From DUUS01 sp964416365 (GTDB taxonomy: Bacteria > Bacillota_I > Bacilli_A > RF39 > UBA660), in the NCBI GenBank assembly GCA_964416365.1, contig CAYQDO010000011.1, positions 1-28,697 on the forward strand: 28,697 nucleotides of DNA. Reading direction: 5' to 3'. Made by a program: the position numbers and the translations under genes. The notes under the pieces are model-generated. The model saw only the letters and a program-made list of their open reading frames with translations, made no database searches and had not been told where the DNA came from. This document shows, in pieces, positions 1 through 7,744 of the stretch. Numbering within the stretch: the first letter of the stretch is position 1; each line of letters opens with the position of its first letter.

Positions 1-1775
1 GTTAAATATAATCTTTCTTTAGCTCTAGTAATACCAACATAACATAATCTTCTTTCCTCTTCGAGGTTATCTTCCATTATGGACATATTATGCGGAAATA
101 ATCCTTCTTCCATACCTACTAAGAAGACTATATTAAATTCTAAACCTTTAGCACTGTGTAAGGTCATTAAGGTGACTTCATCACCATCACTTTGATGATT
201 AGAGACATCACTTATTAGAGTTATTTCTTCTAAGAAGTCTCCTAAATTAACTGAACCAGTTCTTTCTTCATAAGAAGCAGTAATACTTTTAAATTCTTGT
301 AAGTTTTCCAGTCTTATTTCATCTTCTAAAGCTTTAGATGTTTCTAGTTCAGATTTCATACCAGAAAGATCTAAAACAGCGTCGATAAGATCAGTTAAAC
401 TAGAATTTTCACTTATTTCTTTTAGTTTTAAAATTATTTCTTTAAATTCTAATTCTTTTCTGGCAGATAGAGCTTCAAACATATTACTGTTTTTTTCTTT
501 AGTGGCATCTTCTAATGTTTTAATAGCTGCTTCACCAATACCTCTTTTAGGTACGTTAATAACTCTTCTTAAGCTTATTTCATCATCTTGATTATAAATC
601 AATCTTAAATAAGCAATTAAATCTTTTATTTCTTTACGATCGATAAAGAAATAACTACCTACGACTTTACATGGCACTCCTTTACTTAAAAATACTTCTT
701 CTATTACCCGAGCTTGCGCATTAGTACGATATAAAACTGCCATGTTACTATATTTATTTCCTTGATTAATTAAATCATTAATTTCATCAATTACTAATCC
801 GATTTCATGTTTTTCATCATAGCTGCGAAAGTACTTAATTTTAACTCCTTCACCATTTTCAGAATAAAGGTCTAAATCTACTCTTTCTTTATTATTTTTA
901 ATAACTTCATTAGCAGCACTTAAGATGGTATTAGTACTTCGGTAGTTATGTTCAAGTTTGATAACGGTGCAATCTTTAAAATCATTTTGAAAGGTAATAA
1001 TATTACGGTAATCAGCCTGCCTAAAAGCATAAATACTTTGATTCATATCTCCAACCACAAAAATATTTTTATACTTACCTGCTAGTAATACTGATAGTTT
1101 ATATTGAACAGGATTAGTATCTTGATACTCATCAATTAAAATATATTTATATTTTTCTTGATAGTAATCTAAAATCATTTTATTTTTCATAAAAAGACTA
1201 ACTGGTAATAATAATAAATCATCAAAATCAACGCTGGAATTATTAATTAATTTTGTACAATAAGACTTATACACATCAGCTACTACTTTATCTATCGGGG
1301 TGTTAAACAATCTTTCTAGTTCCACATCACTTAACATTTGATTTTTAATAAAACTAATTCTGTTTCTTATATAATATGGACTATATTGCTTAGGATCTAA
1401 ATTCTTTTCTTTTAATATTTTCTTGATTACGGATAAACAATCATCACTATCTATGATGGTAAAATTACTGGTTAAATTTAACTCCCCATGATTTTCTCTG
1501 ATTATTCTTAAACCTAAAGAGTGGAAAGTACCAATAAATGATGATACATCTCCTATCATATTATAAACTCTGCTACGCATTTCATTAGCTGCCTTATTGG
1601 TAAAGGTAATAGCTAAAATATTATAATCAGCTATCCCTTCTTTAATCAAATGAATAATGCGGGTAGTTAAAACTTTAGTTTTTCCAGAACCCGCACCTGC
1701 CATAACTAAAACCGGACCATCTTTATGGGTTACCGCCTTTTTTTGTTCTTCATTTAAATTGTCTAAGTAATTCAT
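1..1775 (-). CDS. pcrA: ATP-dependent DNA helicase PcrA/UvrD (C-terminus outside window)
   Basis: This is a superfamily 1A 3'-5' helicase used in nucleotide excision repair, replication restart and removal of recombination filaments. Translating the minus strand from the ATG at 1773-1775 gives MNYLDNLNEEQKKAV, then a Walker A loop with GAGSGKT at about residues 28-34, TFTNKAANEM (motif Ia), DEYQDTNPVQ (motif II) and QADYRN (motif III). The conserved TLHSAKGLEF and EEERRLCYVGITRAK segments come near the window edge. About 591 codons are present; the family is usually 720-750 residues, so the missing tail is off the window and this is not a truncation. The SD AAAGGTAGG lies just upstream of the ATG. 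It has its own promoter behind the terminator of the preceding gene. Recognition is very secure; PcrA rather than UvrD follows from the Gram-positive context. Confidence 0.95.
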   Translation of the reverse strand, partial: MNYLDNLNEEQKKAVTHKDGPVLVMAGAGSGKTKVLTTRIIHLIKEGIADYNILAITFTNKAANEMRSRVYNMIGDVSSFIGTFHSLGLRIIRENHGELNLTSNFTIIDSDDCLSVIKKILKEKNLDPKQYSPYYIRNRISFIKNQMLSDVELERLFNTPIDKVVADVYKSYCTKLINNSSVDFDDLLLLPVSLFMKNKMILDYYQEKYKYILIDEYQDTNPVQYKLSVLLAGKYKNIFVVGDMNQSIYAFRQADYRNIITFQNDFKDCTVIKLEHNYRSTNTILSAANEVIKNNKERVDLDLYSENGEGVKIKYFRSYDEKHEIGLVIDEINDLINQGNKYSNMAVLYRTNAQARVIEEVFLSKGVPCKVVGSYFFIDRKEIKDLIAYLRLIYNQDDEISLRRVINVPKRGIGEAAIKTLEDATKEKNSNMFEALSARKELEFKEIILKLKEISENSSLTDLIDAVLDLSGMKSELETSKALEDEIRLENLQEFKSITASYEERTGSVNLGDFLEEITLISDVSNHQSDGDEVTLMTLHSAKGLEFNIVFLVGMEEGLFPHNMSIMEDNLEEERRLCYVGITRAKERLYL

Positions 1776-1800
1776 AAAGATACCTACCTTTTCTATTAAA

Positions 1801-1809
1801 ATTATATCA
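1801..1809 (-). promoter_or_regulatory. Extended -10 promoter of pcrA
   Basis: The minus strand reads TGATATAAT, 25 bases upstream of the pcrA ATG. The expected -35 position falls in the A-run of the neighbouring terminator and shows no TTGACA-like box, so recognition would rest on the extended -10. Confidence 0.6.
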
Positions 1810-1821
1810 TTTTATCGGCAT

Positions 1822-1850
1822 AAAAAAAAGACATTTAGGGTCTAAATGTC
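1822..1850 (-). terminator. Intrinsic terminator after the Ig-like protein gene
   Basis: The minus strand forms a 9-bp stem GACATTTAG / CTAAATGTC with a 3-base loop, followed by eight T. It lies 17 bases past the stop of the gene ending at 1867 and ends the XRE-anchored protein operon. Confidence 0.85.
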
Positions 1851-1866
1851 AAATAAATGTACGCTT

Positions 1867-2580
1867 TTATTTTATCTCAAAACGAGTTTCTACATAAACA
1901 ATTTTCTCATAATTACTTTTTAAATTCAGCTCTTTAATAATACGATACTTTCCTGGTAATAATGTCCCATAATGATAACTTACATCTATTTCTACATCAG
2001 CCGAAGATTGGGATGGTATTTGATAACCAATAAGGTCAAAAACTAGTCCATTTAAAGGGATAATTTGATACCATTTAGTATCTTTTTGGTATTCTAAACT
2101 ATAACTTTCTCCATACATATAAGTATTATTGGAATTGTTGTAGATAATCAGTTTTACTTTGTTTTTATTAAAATCGGCTAGAGTCATATTAACTACAACT
2201 GGTTTAAATTCTAATTTAGATTCTTCACCAAATAAATCTTCTTCCTGATTACATAAATTTTTAGCATTAAGTTTTTTAATTAAATCTGGATCGGTTTGTT
2301 TGTTAACTTCAATTACTTTGTTTTTATATGTCAAAATCAATTCATACCTGTCATATACATTAGCTTTTACATACCAAGGATTTTTAAATGTCCATAAATC
2401 TTTATAATTAAAGTTTACATTGACATTTGTAACTCTTAGATTATTACATCCTTGGGCATTTAAATAAGTATAGGCTTTTTCTTTTATTTTATATGCATAA
2501 CTTAGTACTGAGATATGAAATACTAATCCTATCAAAAAGATACTTATTATGGTTAATTTAACAACACTTCTTACTTTCAT
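1867..2580 (-). CDS. Membrane-anchored protein with DUF3139-like and Ig-like (Big_14-like) parts
   Basis: A 237-residue protein with an N-terminal hydrophobic helix at about residues 7-29 and no lipobox cysteine, so it is probably anchored with its bulk outside the cell. Residues 30-95 (helix with Y..K..A..YL, then N.N.NYKDLW and WYVKANVYD) resemble DUF3139. Residues 125-237 carry NNTYMYGESYSLEY, KWYQIIPL, PSQSSADVEIDVSYHYG and LPGKYRIIKE, matching from memory the bacterial Ig-like domain Big_14. Function is unknown; such proteins are common surface or lipoprotein accessories in Firmicutes. It starts 4 bases after the stop of the XRE gene, with AAGAAGTGATAAAATG as SD and start, so the two are cotranscribed. 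Domain names are inferred by pattern only. Confidence 0.75.
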   Translation of the reverse strand: MKVRSVVKLTIISIFLIGLVFHISVLSYAYKIKEKAYTYLNAQGCNNLRVTNVNVNFNYKDLWTFKNPWYVKANVYDRYELILTYKNKVIEVNKQTDPDLIKKLNAKNLCNQEEDLFGEESKLEFKPVVVNMTLADFNKNKVKLIIYNNSNNTYMYGESYSLEYQKDTKWYQIIPLNGLVFDLIGYQIPSQSSADVEIDVSYHYGTLLPGKYRIIKELNLKSNYEKIVYVETRFEIK

Positions 2581-2584
2581 TTTA

Positions 2585-3547
2585 TCACTTCTTTACTTTT
2601 AAAATTCCTTTAGCACTTAATATAGCTTTTAATTTATCATAAATATAAGGTACTTCATAATATTCATTTTCTTTAATATTGTTTTTATTAATATGAATAT
2701 TTAAATATTTAGCATTACTTGGGGTAATAATATGACAGTATTTTAGTCTTTGGACAATATGTTTGTAACTTACCCGGTAGTTATTGCTAAATATTTCTAT
2801 CTCTCTAAAGTCTATTTTAACTCTTTTTTCATCAAACTCTTCAACTAATGCCGTTTTAGGAATAAGTAAAGCTAAAGCAAACTGCGTAGTTAGTAAATCC
2901 TTTTTAATATTATTAACTATTAGAAGTTCACCAAGATATTTAGCAATGCTATGACGTTGGATATAGCTATTTTCAGCTTCAGGAACTACAATAATCGGAA
3001 CATTATTGATTATCTCATAAAAACCAATAAATCCTTCGGTTGCTTTATTTCTTGGTAAGGTAATAATCATAATATTATTATTTTCTAATAGGTAAACTAA
3101 ATTAGATATCGGATCTTTTAAAGGGATGGTAAAAAAGATTCTTAATTTAGTAGCTAAACTTTCCGCTTCTTCTAAAGTATTAACAATATGAACACCAAAT
3201 TTATTTTGATAAGTGATATCAGCTAATTTTAATAAGTGAAAATATGCTTCAATTTTTGTTTTAATTAAATCTTTGATTTTGATCTTATTAATTTCCGAAA
3301 CGCGGTCATGATATTTAAAGCTAGTAAACTTAATATCAATAGTTTCTTCAACATCTAGCAGGTCTTCTACTGTAACATTATAAAGACCAGCAAAATCTTG
3401 TAGTCTATCTAATGAAGCAATAATTTGATTTCTTTCATATTTTAAAATGGCAGGGGCTGACATATTAAGAGCTTTACCAGCAGCATCCATTGAAAGACCA
3501 GTTCTTATTCTAAATAGTTTTAAGTTATCTCCAACCGTTTTTCTCAT
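2585..3547 (-). CDS. XRE-family regulator with a degenerate ImmA/IrrE-type metallopeptidase domain
   Basis: A 320-residue protein. Residues 5-65 form a Cro/C1 helix-turn-helix (VGDNLKLFRIRTGLSMDAAG ... ILKYERN ... LYNVTVEDLLD). A linker follows, then residues about 115-245 have the layout of the ImmA/IrrE domain (IIVVPE ... RHSIAKYLGELL ... QFALALLIPKT). In active family members the core reads AHELGH; here the same place reads AKYLGE at 202-207, so both histidines and the glutamate are gone. The protein is therefore probably a DNA-binding regulator that keeps the peptidase fold only for sensing or binding. It is the first gene of a two-gene operon with the anchored protein below it and has a clear promoter. 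SD AGGTGAT precedes ATG. Confidence 0.85.
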   Translation of the reverse strand: MRKTVGDNLKLFRIRTGLSMDAAGKALNMSAPAILKYERNQIIASLDRLQDFAGLYNVTVEDLLDVEETIDIKFTSFKYHDRVSEINKIKIKDLIKTKIEAYFHLLKLADITYQNKFGVHIVNTLEEAESLATKLRIFFTIPLKDPISNLVYLLENNNIMIITLPRNKATEGFIGFYEIINNVPIIVVPEAENSYIQRHSIAKYLGELLIVNNIKKDLLTTQFALALLIPKTALVEEFDEKRVKIDFREIEIFSNNYRVSYKHIVQRLKYCHIITPSNAKYLNIHINKNNIKENEYYEVPYIYDKLKAILSAKGILKVKK

Positions 3548-3577
3548 ATTATCACCTGTTAATATTATTCTAATTAC

Positions 3578-3606
3578 ATTCTATCTCATTAACTAAAAAA
3601 AGTAAA
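3578..3606 (-). promoter_or_regulatory. Sigma-A promoter of the XRE gene
   Basis: The minus strand has TTTACT, a 17-base spacer and TAGAAT, 30 bases upstream of the XRE start codon. Both boxes are close to consensus. Confidence 0.7.
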
Positions 3607-3620
3607 GCCTATTATTTTTC

Positions 3621-3649
3621 TTGATTTTTTATACTAAAATGCATATAAT
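3621..3649 (+). promoter_or_regulatory. Sigma-A promoter of the plus-strand small RNA
   Basis: TTGATT, 17 bases, TATAAT on the plus strand. This is one of the best promoters in the window although no conventional gene follows it. It is divergent from the XRE promoter, 14 bases away. Confidence 0.75.
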
Positions 3650-3659
3650 ATAAGTATCT

Positions 3660-3737
3660 ATGGATTATTCCATAGACATGAGAGGGATTATTATTGTATT
3701 CATATACATATTAGTCACCTCCTTTCTTATTACGTAG
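3660..3737 (+). CDS. Possible 25-residue hydrophobic peptide
   Basis: The frame MDYSIDMRGIIIVFIYILVT continues SFLIT and stops at TAG. It is almost entirely one membrane-spanning stretch, as in type I toxins. The ATG lies only about 4 bases after the predicted transcription start, inside the 5' hairpin, and has no SD, so it would have to be translated as a leaderless message or not at all. It may be just a chance frame in an antisense RNA. Confidence 0.25.
   Translation: MDYSIDMRGIIIVFIYILVTSFLIT
3665..3709 (-). CDS. Possible 14-residue peptide behind a perfect Shine-Dalgarno
   Basis: On the minus strand AGAAAGGAGGTGA (3715-3727) is followed after five bases by ATG and the frame MYMNTIIIPLMSME, then TAA. 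The SD is the strongest in the window, complementary to 13 bases of the 16S tail. The peptide starts like a membrane toxin but ends after 14 residues, so it may be a leader peptide or a decayed type I toxin. No minus-strand promoter is obvious upstream. Confidence 0.3.
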   Translation of the reverse strand: MYMNTIIIPLMSME

Positions 3738-3755
3738 GCTTGCTTTATGCCGCCG

Positions 3756-3783
3756 ACCCACTCTTAGAGGTGGGGTTATTTTT
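3756..3783 (+). terminator. Terminator of the plus-strand small RNA
   Basis: ACCCACTC, loop TTA, GAGGTGGGGT form a GC-rich stem with a bulge, followed by TTATTTTT. It closes the transcript started at the 3621-3649 promoter. Confidence 0.65.
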
Positions 3784-3789
3784 AAAAAC

Positions 3790-3820
3790 AAAAAGCAATT
3801 AGATTTCTAATTGCTTTTTT
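3790..3820. terminator. Bidirectional terminator between pheT side and small RNA locus
   Basis: A perfect stem GCAATTAGA / TCTAATTGC (extended by A5 and T6) with a 2-base loop. Read on the minus strand it ends pheST and the gene remnant behind pheT; on the plus strand it is followed by six T. Confidence 0.8.
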
Positions 3821-4037
3821 ATTCAATAAATGATAAGCCTCTATTTCTATAAAAAGGATATTTTAAAAACTTACTTTCTATAATTAAATATTCGGCATGT
3901 AAAATTCTTCTTATTGGAGATATTGTTAAGTCTGCTAACTCAATACCTGAAGTTGTAATGTATTGCCCATTTGTTAATTTGGTCCACTTTTTTCTAAAAT
4001 AAACTGCAGTTATATTTTTATAAAATTTTCTTTTTCT
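3819..4037 (-). pseudogene. 3' remnant of a DUF3800-like gene
   Basis: Downstream of pheT the minus strand has a 72-codon open stretch without a start codon that ends in TAA inside the terminator. It reads ... ITAVYFRKKWTKLTNG, then YITTSGIELADLTISPIRR and YPFYRNRGLSFIE. The GI(E/Q)LADL..xPI.R block followed by a short KF ... RG.G tail is the usual C-terminus of DUF3800 proteins, which are RNase H-like and often found on mobile or defence islands. The reading frame upstream is closed by stops, and a fragment in another frame (CEYLIYKEKENF, about 4034-4057) may belong to the same dead gene. The family call rests on memory of the motif only. The rest of 3548-4079 holds the small RNA locus and promoters. 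Confidence 0.45.
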
Positions 4038-4079
4038 TTATATATCAAATATTCACAACTTTGCAAATAAAATTGTAGA

Positions 4080-6416
4080 CTATTCCTCTACGATATTCAA
4101 TTCATTTTTTTTCAAGTAATTAATAAACTCGTCTTTAAAGTTTTGTAATTCTTCACTTGTCAAAGTTTTTTCTTTAGAACCAACAATATATCTTATTGTT
4201 ATTTTTTTGGTTTCTTCTTCAAGATAAATATCTATTAATTTACGATTCGTAATGATCGGGCTTTTAAATTCATCTAAGATTTTTGAAAGCTTATCATAGT
4301 ATTCTCCACGTTTCATAATAATGGTGTAATCCAGTTCAGTTGATGGATACTTACTTATTTCTTGATAGCTAGTTTTTTCTAAGCTAATATTTAAATATTT
4401 TTCAAAGTCAATTTCAACAACCACAAAAGCATGTTTCTTGCTTAATTTATTATTAACGTTTTTATTGAAAGATTTAATTTGACCAACAATACCATTATCA
4501 ATAATAATATCTTGAGTTAAATCTTGATTATAGTAATCTTCTGATGATCCAAAATCAAATATTGGCATCTTATTTTTCAAATTTTTAAAGAGATTAACCG
4601 CTATTTCTTTAGCATTATTATAAAGTGATTTTAAATCTTTTTGTGGTCCACATAATATAATGCTTAACATACTGTGATTATCATTATCTTTAATGACATT
4701 ACCAATTTCCATAATATTAAATTCTTCACAATTTCTAATGTTATTACTAGCTACTTCAAGTAAACTTAAGTTTAAATCATCTCTTAGAATGTTATCTTCA
4801 CTCTTACCAAGTAATTTAATATTATTCTTAGTAACATTAATTTCTTTTAAGAAATTAGTTTTATTCCATAAATATGTATGGATTTCATGACAGTTATATT
4901 TAGATGCTAAATAATTTTTAACGATATATCCTTCATCATAAGCTGGTTCTTGTTTAACGAAGTCTAAATCCATTTTAACTGGTTTAGGTACAAAGTTTTC
5001 ATAACCATAGATACGACCAATTTCTTCGATTAAATCAGCAGCTATTGTAACATCTTTAGTAGCTCTAAAGGTAGGAACTATAACTTTAAAATGATCTTTT
5101 TTAACTTCTACTTTAAACTCTAATGATTCTAAAATATGTTTAACAGCTTCATCTTCTATGGCAAAGTCAAAATATTTATACAATAAACTTTTATTTAAAA
5201 TAATTTCCTTTTCTTTAAATTCATCAGGATAAGCATCAGTTAAAGCAGAACCTAAAGTAAGATTAGGATTTTCATCTTTTAATAGTTTTAAAAATCTTTT
5301 AGTTGCAATAATAGTTAAGTTAGGATCTAAGCTTTTTTCATATCTGGTGGAAGCTTCAGTACGAAGACCTTGAGAAATAGCGGTCTTACGGACTGTCGAA
5401 GGTTCAAAGCAGGCACTTTCTAGAACAATAGAATTAGTATCTTCAACGATTTCACTATCTAATCCTCCCATAACACCAGCAATAGCGATATGTTTACCAT
5501 CATTTTTTATCATTAAGTCATTAGCTGTTAAAGTTCTTTCAACACCATCTAAGGTAGTAAACTTATCCCCATCATTGGCTAAACCAATTTCAATAGTATT
5601 TACTACTCGTGAATCAAAAGCATGCATTGGTTGACCTAATTCAAGCATGATGTAATTGGTTAAATCAACTGTTATGTTGATACTTTTCATTCCAGCATAA
5701 TATAAGAATATTTGCATCCATAAAGGAGTCTTACTATTATGAATATTATCGATTTTCAAACTAGTATAACGATAACATAGCTCAGGATTTTCAATTTTAA
5801 CATTTAGTTTTTCACTTTTAGGTTCTACTTCCGCAAGTTCTAAAGGTAGTAGTTCTGTTCCTGTTATAGCTGCTATTTCTCTTGCTATACCATAATGACC
5901 CCAAAGATCAGGACGATGAGTAAGGGATTTATTATCTATTTCTACTATAATATCTTCTATAGGTAAAATATTCTTAATATCAATCCCAATTGGAGTATTT
6001 TCTGGAAGTTCTATGATACCAGAATGATCATCACTGATGCCTAATTCTTTACCACTGCACATCATTCCGTAGGAATCTATTCCGATAAGAGGTCTTTTGG
6101 AAATAGTAATATCTTCAATATGACCCCCAATTTTTATTAAGGCTCCTATTAAACCTACTTTAACATTTGGAGCTCCACAAACGATTTGTAATACTTCATC
6201 TCCAGCATCTACTTTTAAGATAGATAACTTTTCTGATTTAGGATGTTTTTCACATTCTAGAATTTTAGCAGTTACCACATTATCAAAGTTATGACCTTTT
6301 AGTTCAACGCCTTCTACTTCAGCACTACGAATCGTAAACTTGTCCCAGATATTTAAAAAATCAATTTGTTCACTATTTTTAATATGTTTCTTTAATATAT
6401 TACATGATATTTTCAT
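4080..6416 (-). CDS. pheT: Phenylalanyl-tRNA synthetase beta subunit
   Basis: Beta subunit of the alpha2-beta2 PheRS that charges tRNA-Phe. It holds the editing site and tRNA contacts. At 778 residues it is near the usual 790-805. In order: EMAP-type tRNA-binding domain at about 39-150 (HPKSEKLSILKVDAG, VCGAPN), B3/B4 editing domain at about 210-375 (ELGQPMHAFD, VMGGLDSEI), B5 at about 400-470, the synthetase-like core with EEIGRIYGYEN, and a C-terminal FDX-ACB anticodon-binding domain from about 690 (SKYPSTELDYTIIM). It starts 8 bases after pheS with SD AGGTGAAAAGATG and shares the pheS T-box control. No missing part was seen. Confidence 0.97.
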   Translation of the reverse strand: MKISCNILKKHIKNSEQIDFLNIWDKFTIRSAEVEGVELKGHNFDNVVTAKILECEKHPKSEKLSILKVDAGDEVLQIVCGAPNVKVGLIGALIKIGGHIEDITISKRPLIGIDSYGMMCSGKELGISDDHSGIIELPENTPIGIDIKNILPIEDIIVEIDNKSLTHRPDLWGHYGIAREIAAITGTELLPLELAEVEPKSEKLNVKIENPELCYRYTSLKIDNIHNSKTPLWMQIFLYYAGMKSINITVDLTNYIMLELGQPMHAFDSRVVNTIEIGLANDGDKFTTLDGVERTLTANDLMIKNDGKHIAIAGVMGGLDSEIVEDTNSIVLESACFEPSTVRKTAISQGLRTEASTRYEKSLDPNLTIIATKRFLKLLKDENPNLTLGSALTDAYPDEFKEKEIILNKSLLYKYFDFAIEDEAVKHILESLEFKVEVKKDHFKVIVPTFRATKDVTIAADLIEEIGRIYGYENFVPKPVKMDLDFVKQEPAYDEGYIVKNYLASKYNCHEIHTYLWNKTNFLKEINVTKNNIKLLGKSEDNILRDDLNLSLLEVASNNIRNCEEFNIMEIGNVIKDNDNHSMLSIILCGPQKDLKSLYNNAKEIAVNLFKNLKNKMPIFDFGSSEDYYNQDLTQDIIIDNGIVGQIKSFNKNVNNKLSKKHAFVVVEIDFEKYLNISLEKTSYQEISKYPSTELDYTIIMKRGEYYDKLSKILDEFKSPIITNRKLIDIYLEEETKKITIRYIVGSKEKTLTSEELQNFKDEFINYLKKNELNIVEE

Positions 6417-6424
6417 CTTTTCAC

Positions 6425-7435
6425 CTACCTAACATTAAACTGATTTAAGAATCTTAAATCTCCGGAATTTAATCCTCTTATATCACCAATCTTATATTTC
6501 ATCATAGCCATTCTAGTTAAACCTAAACCAAAAGCAAATCCAGTATATTCTTCGGGATCTACACCACTCATTCTTAAGACTTCGGGATGAACCATTCCAC
6601 AAGGACATAGTTCTATCCAACCACTATTTTTACAAGTTGGGCATCCCTTACCATTACAAATCGTACATGAACAATCTAGTTCGAATCCGGGTTCAACGAA
6701 TGGGAAATATCCGGGTCTTAAACGGACTTCAACGTCTTGCTTAAATACTTCTCTAAGCATACCTTTCATAACATAAATAACATTACTGATTGATATATTT
6801 TTATCTATTACCATTCCTTCTAATTGAAAGAAAGTATTTTCATGGGAAGCATCTAAATCTTCATTACGGAATACTCTCCCTGGAACGCACATTTTAATAG
6901 GTGCCCCATACTTTTCCATAGCTCTTGCTTGAACTGGGCTAGTATGAGTACGTAGCAATAACCCATTATCTAACCAGTAAGTATCTTGCATATCACGAGC
7001 CGGATGATTTTTAGGAACATTTAAAGCAACGAAATTATAATAATCTGCTTCCATTTCTGGGCCTTCTAAGACCATAAATCCGATATTCTTTAAAATATCT
7101 GTAATTTCTTTAGCTACTATTGTTACCGGATGAAGTGAACCACATTTATCATCAGCTGGGATGGTTGGATCAAAAGTAATCTTTTCCTCACCACTAATAG
7201 CCTTTTCATAATACTGAGTAAATAATGTTTCTAAATCATTTTTCATCTTATTAAATAATGGCCCATATTGTTTCTTATCTTCTACAGGCATGTCTTTAAG
7301 ACTACTCATATATTCTGATATTTTACTCTTTTTACCTAAATATTTAGATTTAATATTTAGATAATCATTTTCTGTTTTAATACTTTTTGCTTCTTCAGTA
7401 GCACTTTCTACTAGATTTTTTAATTCTTCTTTCAT
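6425..7435 (-). CDS. pheS: Phenylalanyl-tRNA synthetase alpha subunit
   Basis: Catalytic alpha subunit of PheRS, 336 residues. The open frame runs 26 codons further upstream, but that part is T-box leader. The start at ATG 7433-7435 follows the SD TTGGAGGAAAG and gives MKEELKNLVESATEEAK, a normal N-terminal coiled coil. Class II motif 2 reads FRNEDLDASHENTFFQLEGM and motif 3 is GFAFGLGLTRMAMMKY. A cysteine-rich insert CSCTICNGKGCPTCKNSG with a later CPCG sits before motif 3 and could hold a structural metal. It is followed directly by pheT. Confidence 0.97.
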   Translation of the reverse strand: MKEELKNLVESATEEAKSIKTENDYLNIKSKYLGKKSKISEYMSSLKDMPVEDKKQYGPLFNKMKNDLETLFTQYYEKAISGEEKITFDPTIPADDKCGSLHPVTIVAKEITDILKNIGFMVLEGPEMEADYYNFVALNVPKNHPARDMQDTYWLDNGLLLRTHTSPVQARAMEKYGAPIKMCVPGRVFRNEDLDASHENTFFQLEGMVIDKNISISNVIYVMKGMLREVFKQDVEVRLRPGYFPFVEPGFELDCSCTICNGKGCPTCKNSGWIELCPCGMVHPEVLRMSGVDPEEYTGFAFGLGLTRMAMMKYKIGDIRGLNSGDLRFLNQFNVR

Positions 7436-7450
7436 AAACTTTCCTCCAAT

Positions 7451-7663
7451 AAAAAAATCATAAACATAAGGGCGAGATATAATCCCGTGGTACCACCTTA
7501 CTTCATGATTCATGCACTTTAATCTATAACGCCGATTAAGCGAATAACGCTCCTATATTGAAATTCATTATGGGTACTCATTTATAGATATTCTCAGCCT
7601 ATAATATCTACTCTCTTTAAATATATATCCACAACTACTCTGATATATTCATTGCGTTTTGTT
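7451..7663 (-). promoter_or_regulatory. T-box leader (tRNA-Phe) of pheST
   Basis: The leader RNA contains the hallmark T-box AAGGTGGTACCACG (7487-7500). Its TGGT would pair with the ACCA end of uncharged tRNA-Phe. Stem I includes AGAGAG and the apical GGCTGAGA region; the internal segment ATGAATTTCAATA presents TTC (7560-7562), a Phe codon, as likely specifier. A terminator arm CGGGAT / ATCTCG and a run of seven T (7451-7457) lie just before the pheS SD. Uncharged tRNA-Phe would stabilise the antiterminator and switch pheST on. Fold boundaries were judged by eye. Confidence 0.92.
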
Positions 7664-7669
7664 TTCTTG

Positions 7670-7698
7670 ATTTTAACAGAAATTGAAACTTTAGTCAA
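7670..7698 (-). promoter_or_regulatory. Promoter of the pheST operon
   Basis: TTGACT, 17 bases, TAAAAT on the minus strand, just upstream of the T-box leader. Confidence 0.8.
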
Positions 7699-7708
7699 TT
7701 GTTTCCAT

Positions 7709-7736
7709 AAAAAAAGATGTTAATAACTAACATCTT
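7709..7736 (-). terminator. Terminator after the YfcC-type carrier gene
   Basis: A 9-bp stem AAGATGTTA / TAACATCTT with a 5-base loop and seven T on the minus strand, 9 bases after the stop. Confidence 0.85.
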
Positions 7737-7744
7737 CTTAACAA

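Larger units (their letters stand above)
3656..3783 (+). ncRNA. Putative small RNA, antisense to a short SD-led frame
   Basis: A transcript of about 128 bases is predicted from a TTGATT-17-TATAAT promoter to a hairpin terminator. Its 5' end folds into a perfect 7-bp hairpin (CTATGGA / TCCATAG at 3659-3676). Positions 3715-3727 equal the 3' tail of Bacillota 16S rRNA (TCACCTCCTTTCT), which is the same as saying that the opposite strand carries a full-strength SD. The layout (short, strong promoter, own terminator, 5' stem, hydrophobic short frame, antisense SD) recalls type I toxin-antitoxin loci, but no toxin of a family I can name is present. Existence of an RNA is likely; its role is open. 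Confidence 0.5.

Noticed and set aside
4693..4890. Plus-strand open frame inside pheT
   Set aside because: Low-complexity shadow of a conserved gene, without SD or promoter. The same holds for plus-strand frames inside the nudix, dnaB, rplI, rpsR, rpsF, ssb and YitT-type genes, and for short minus frames inside walJ and the M23 gene.
7436..7513. 26-residue N-terminal extension of PheS (MNHEVRWYHGII...)
   Set aside because: It is the T-box antiterminator and terminator region read as protein; the true start follows a strong SD.
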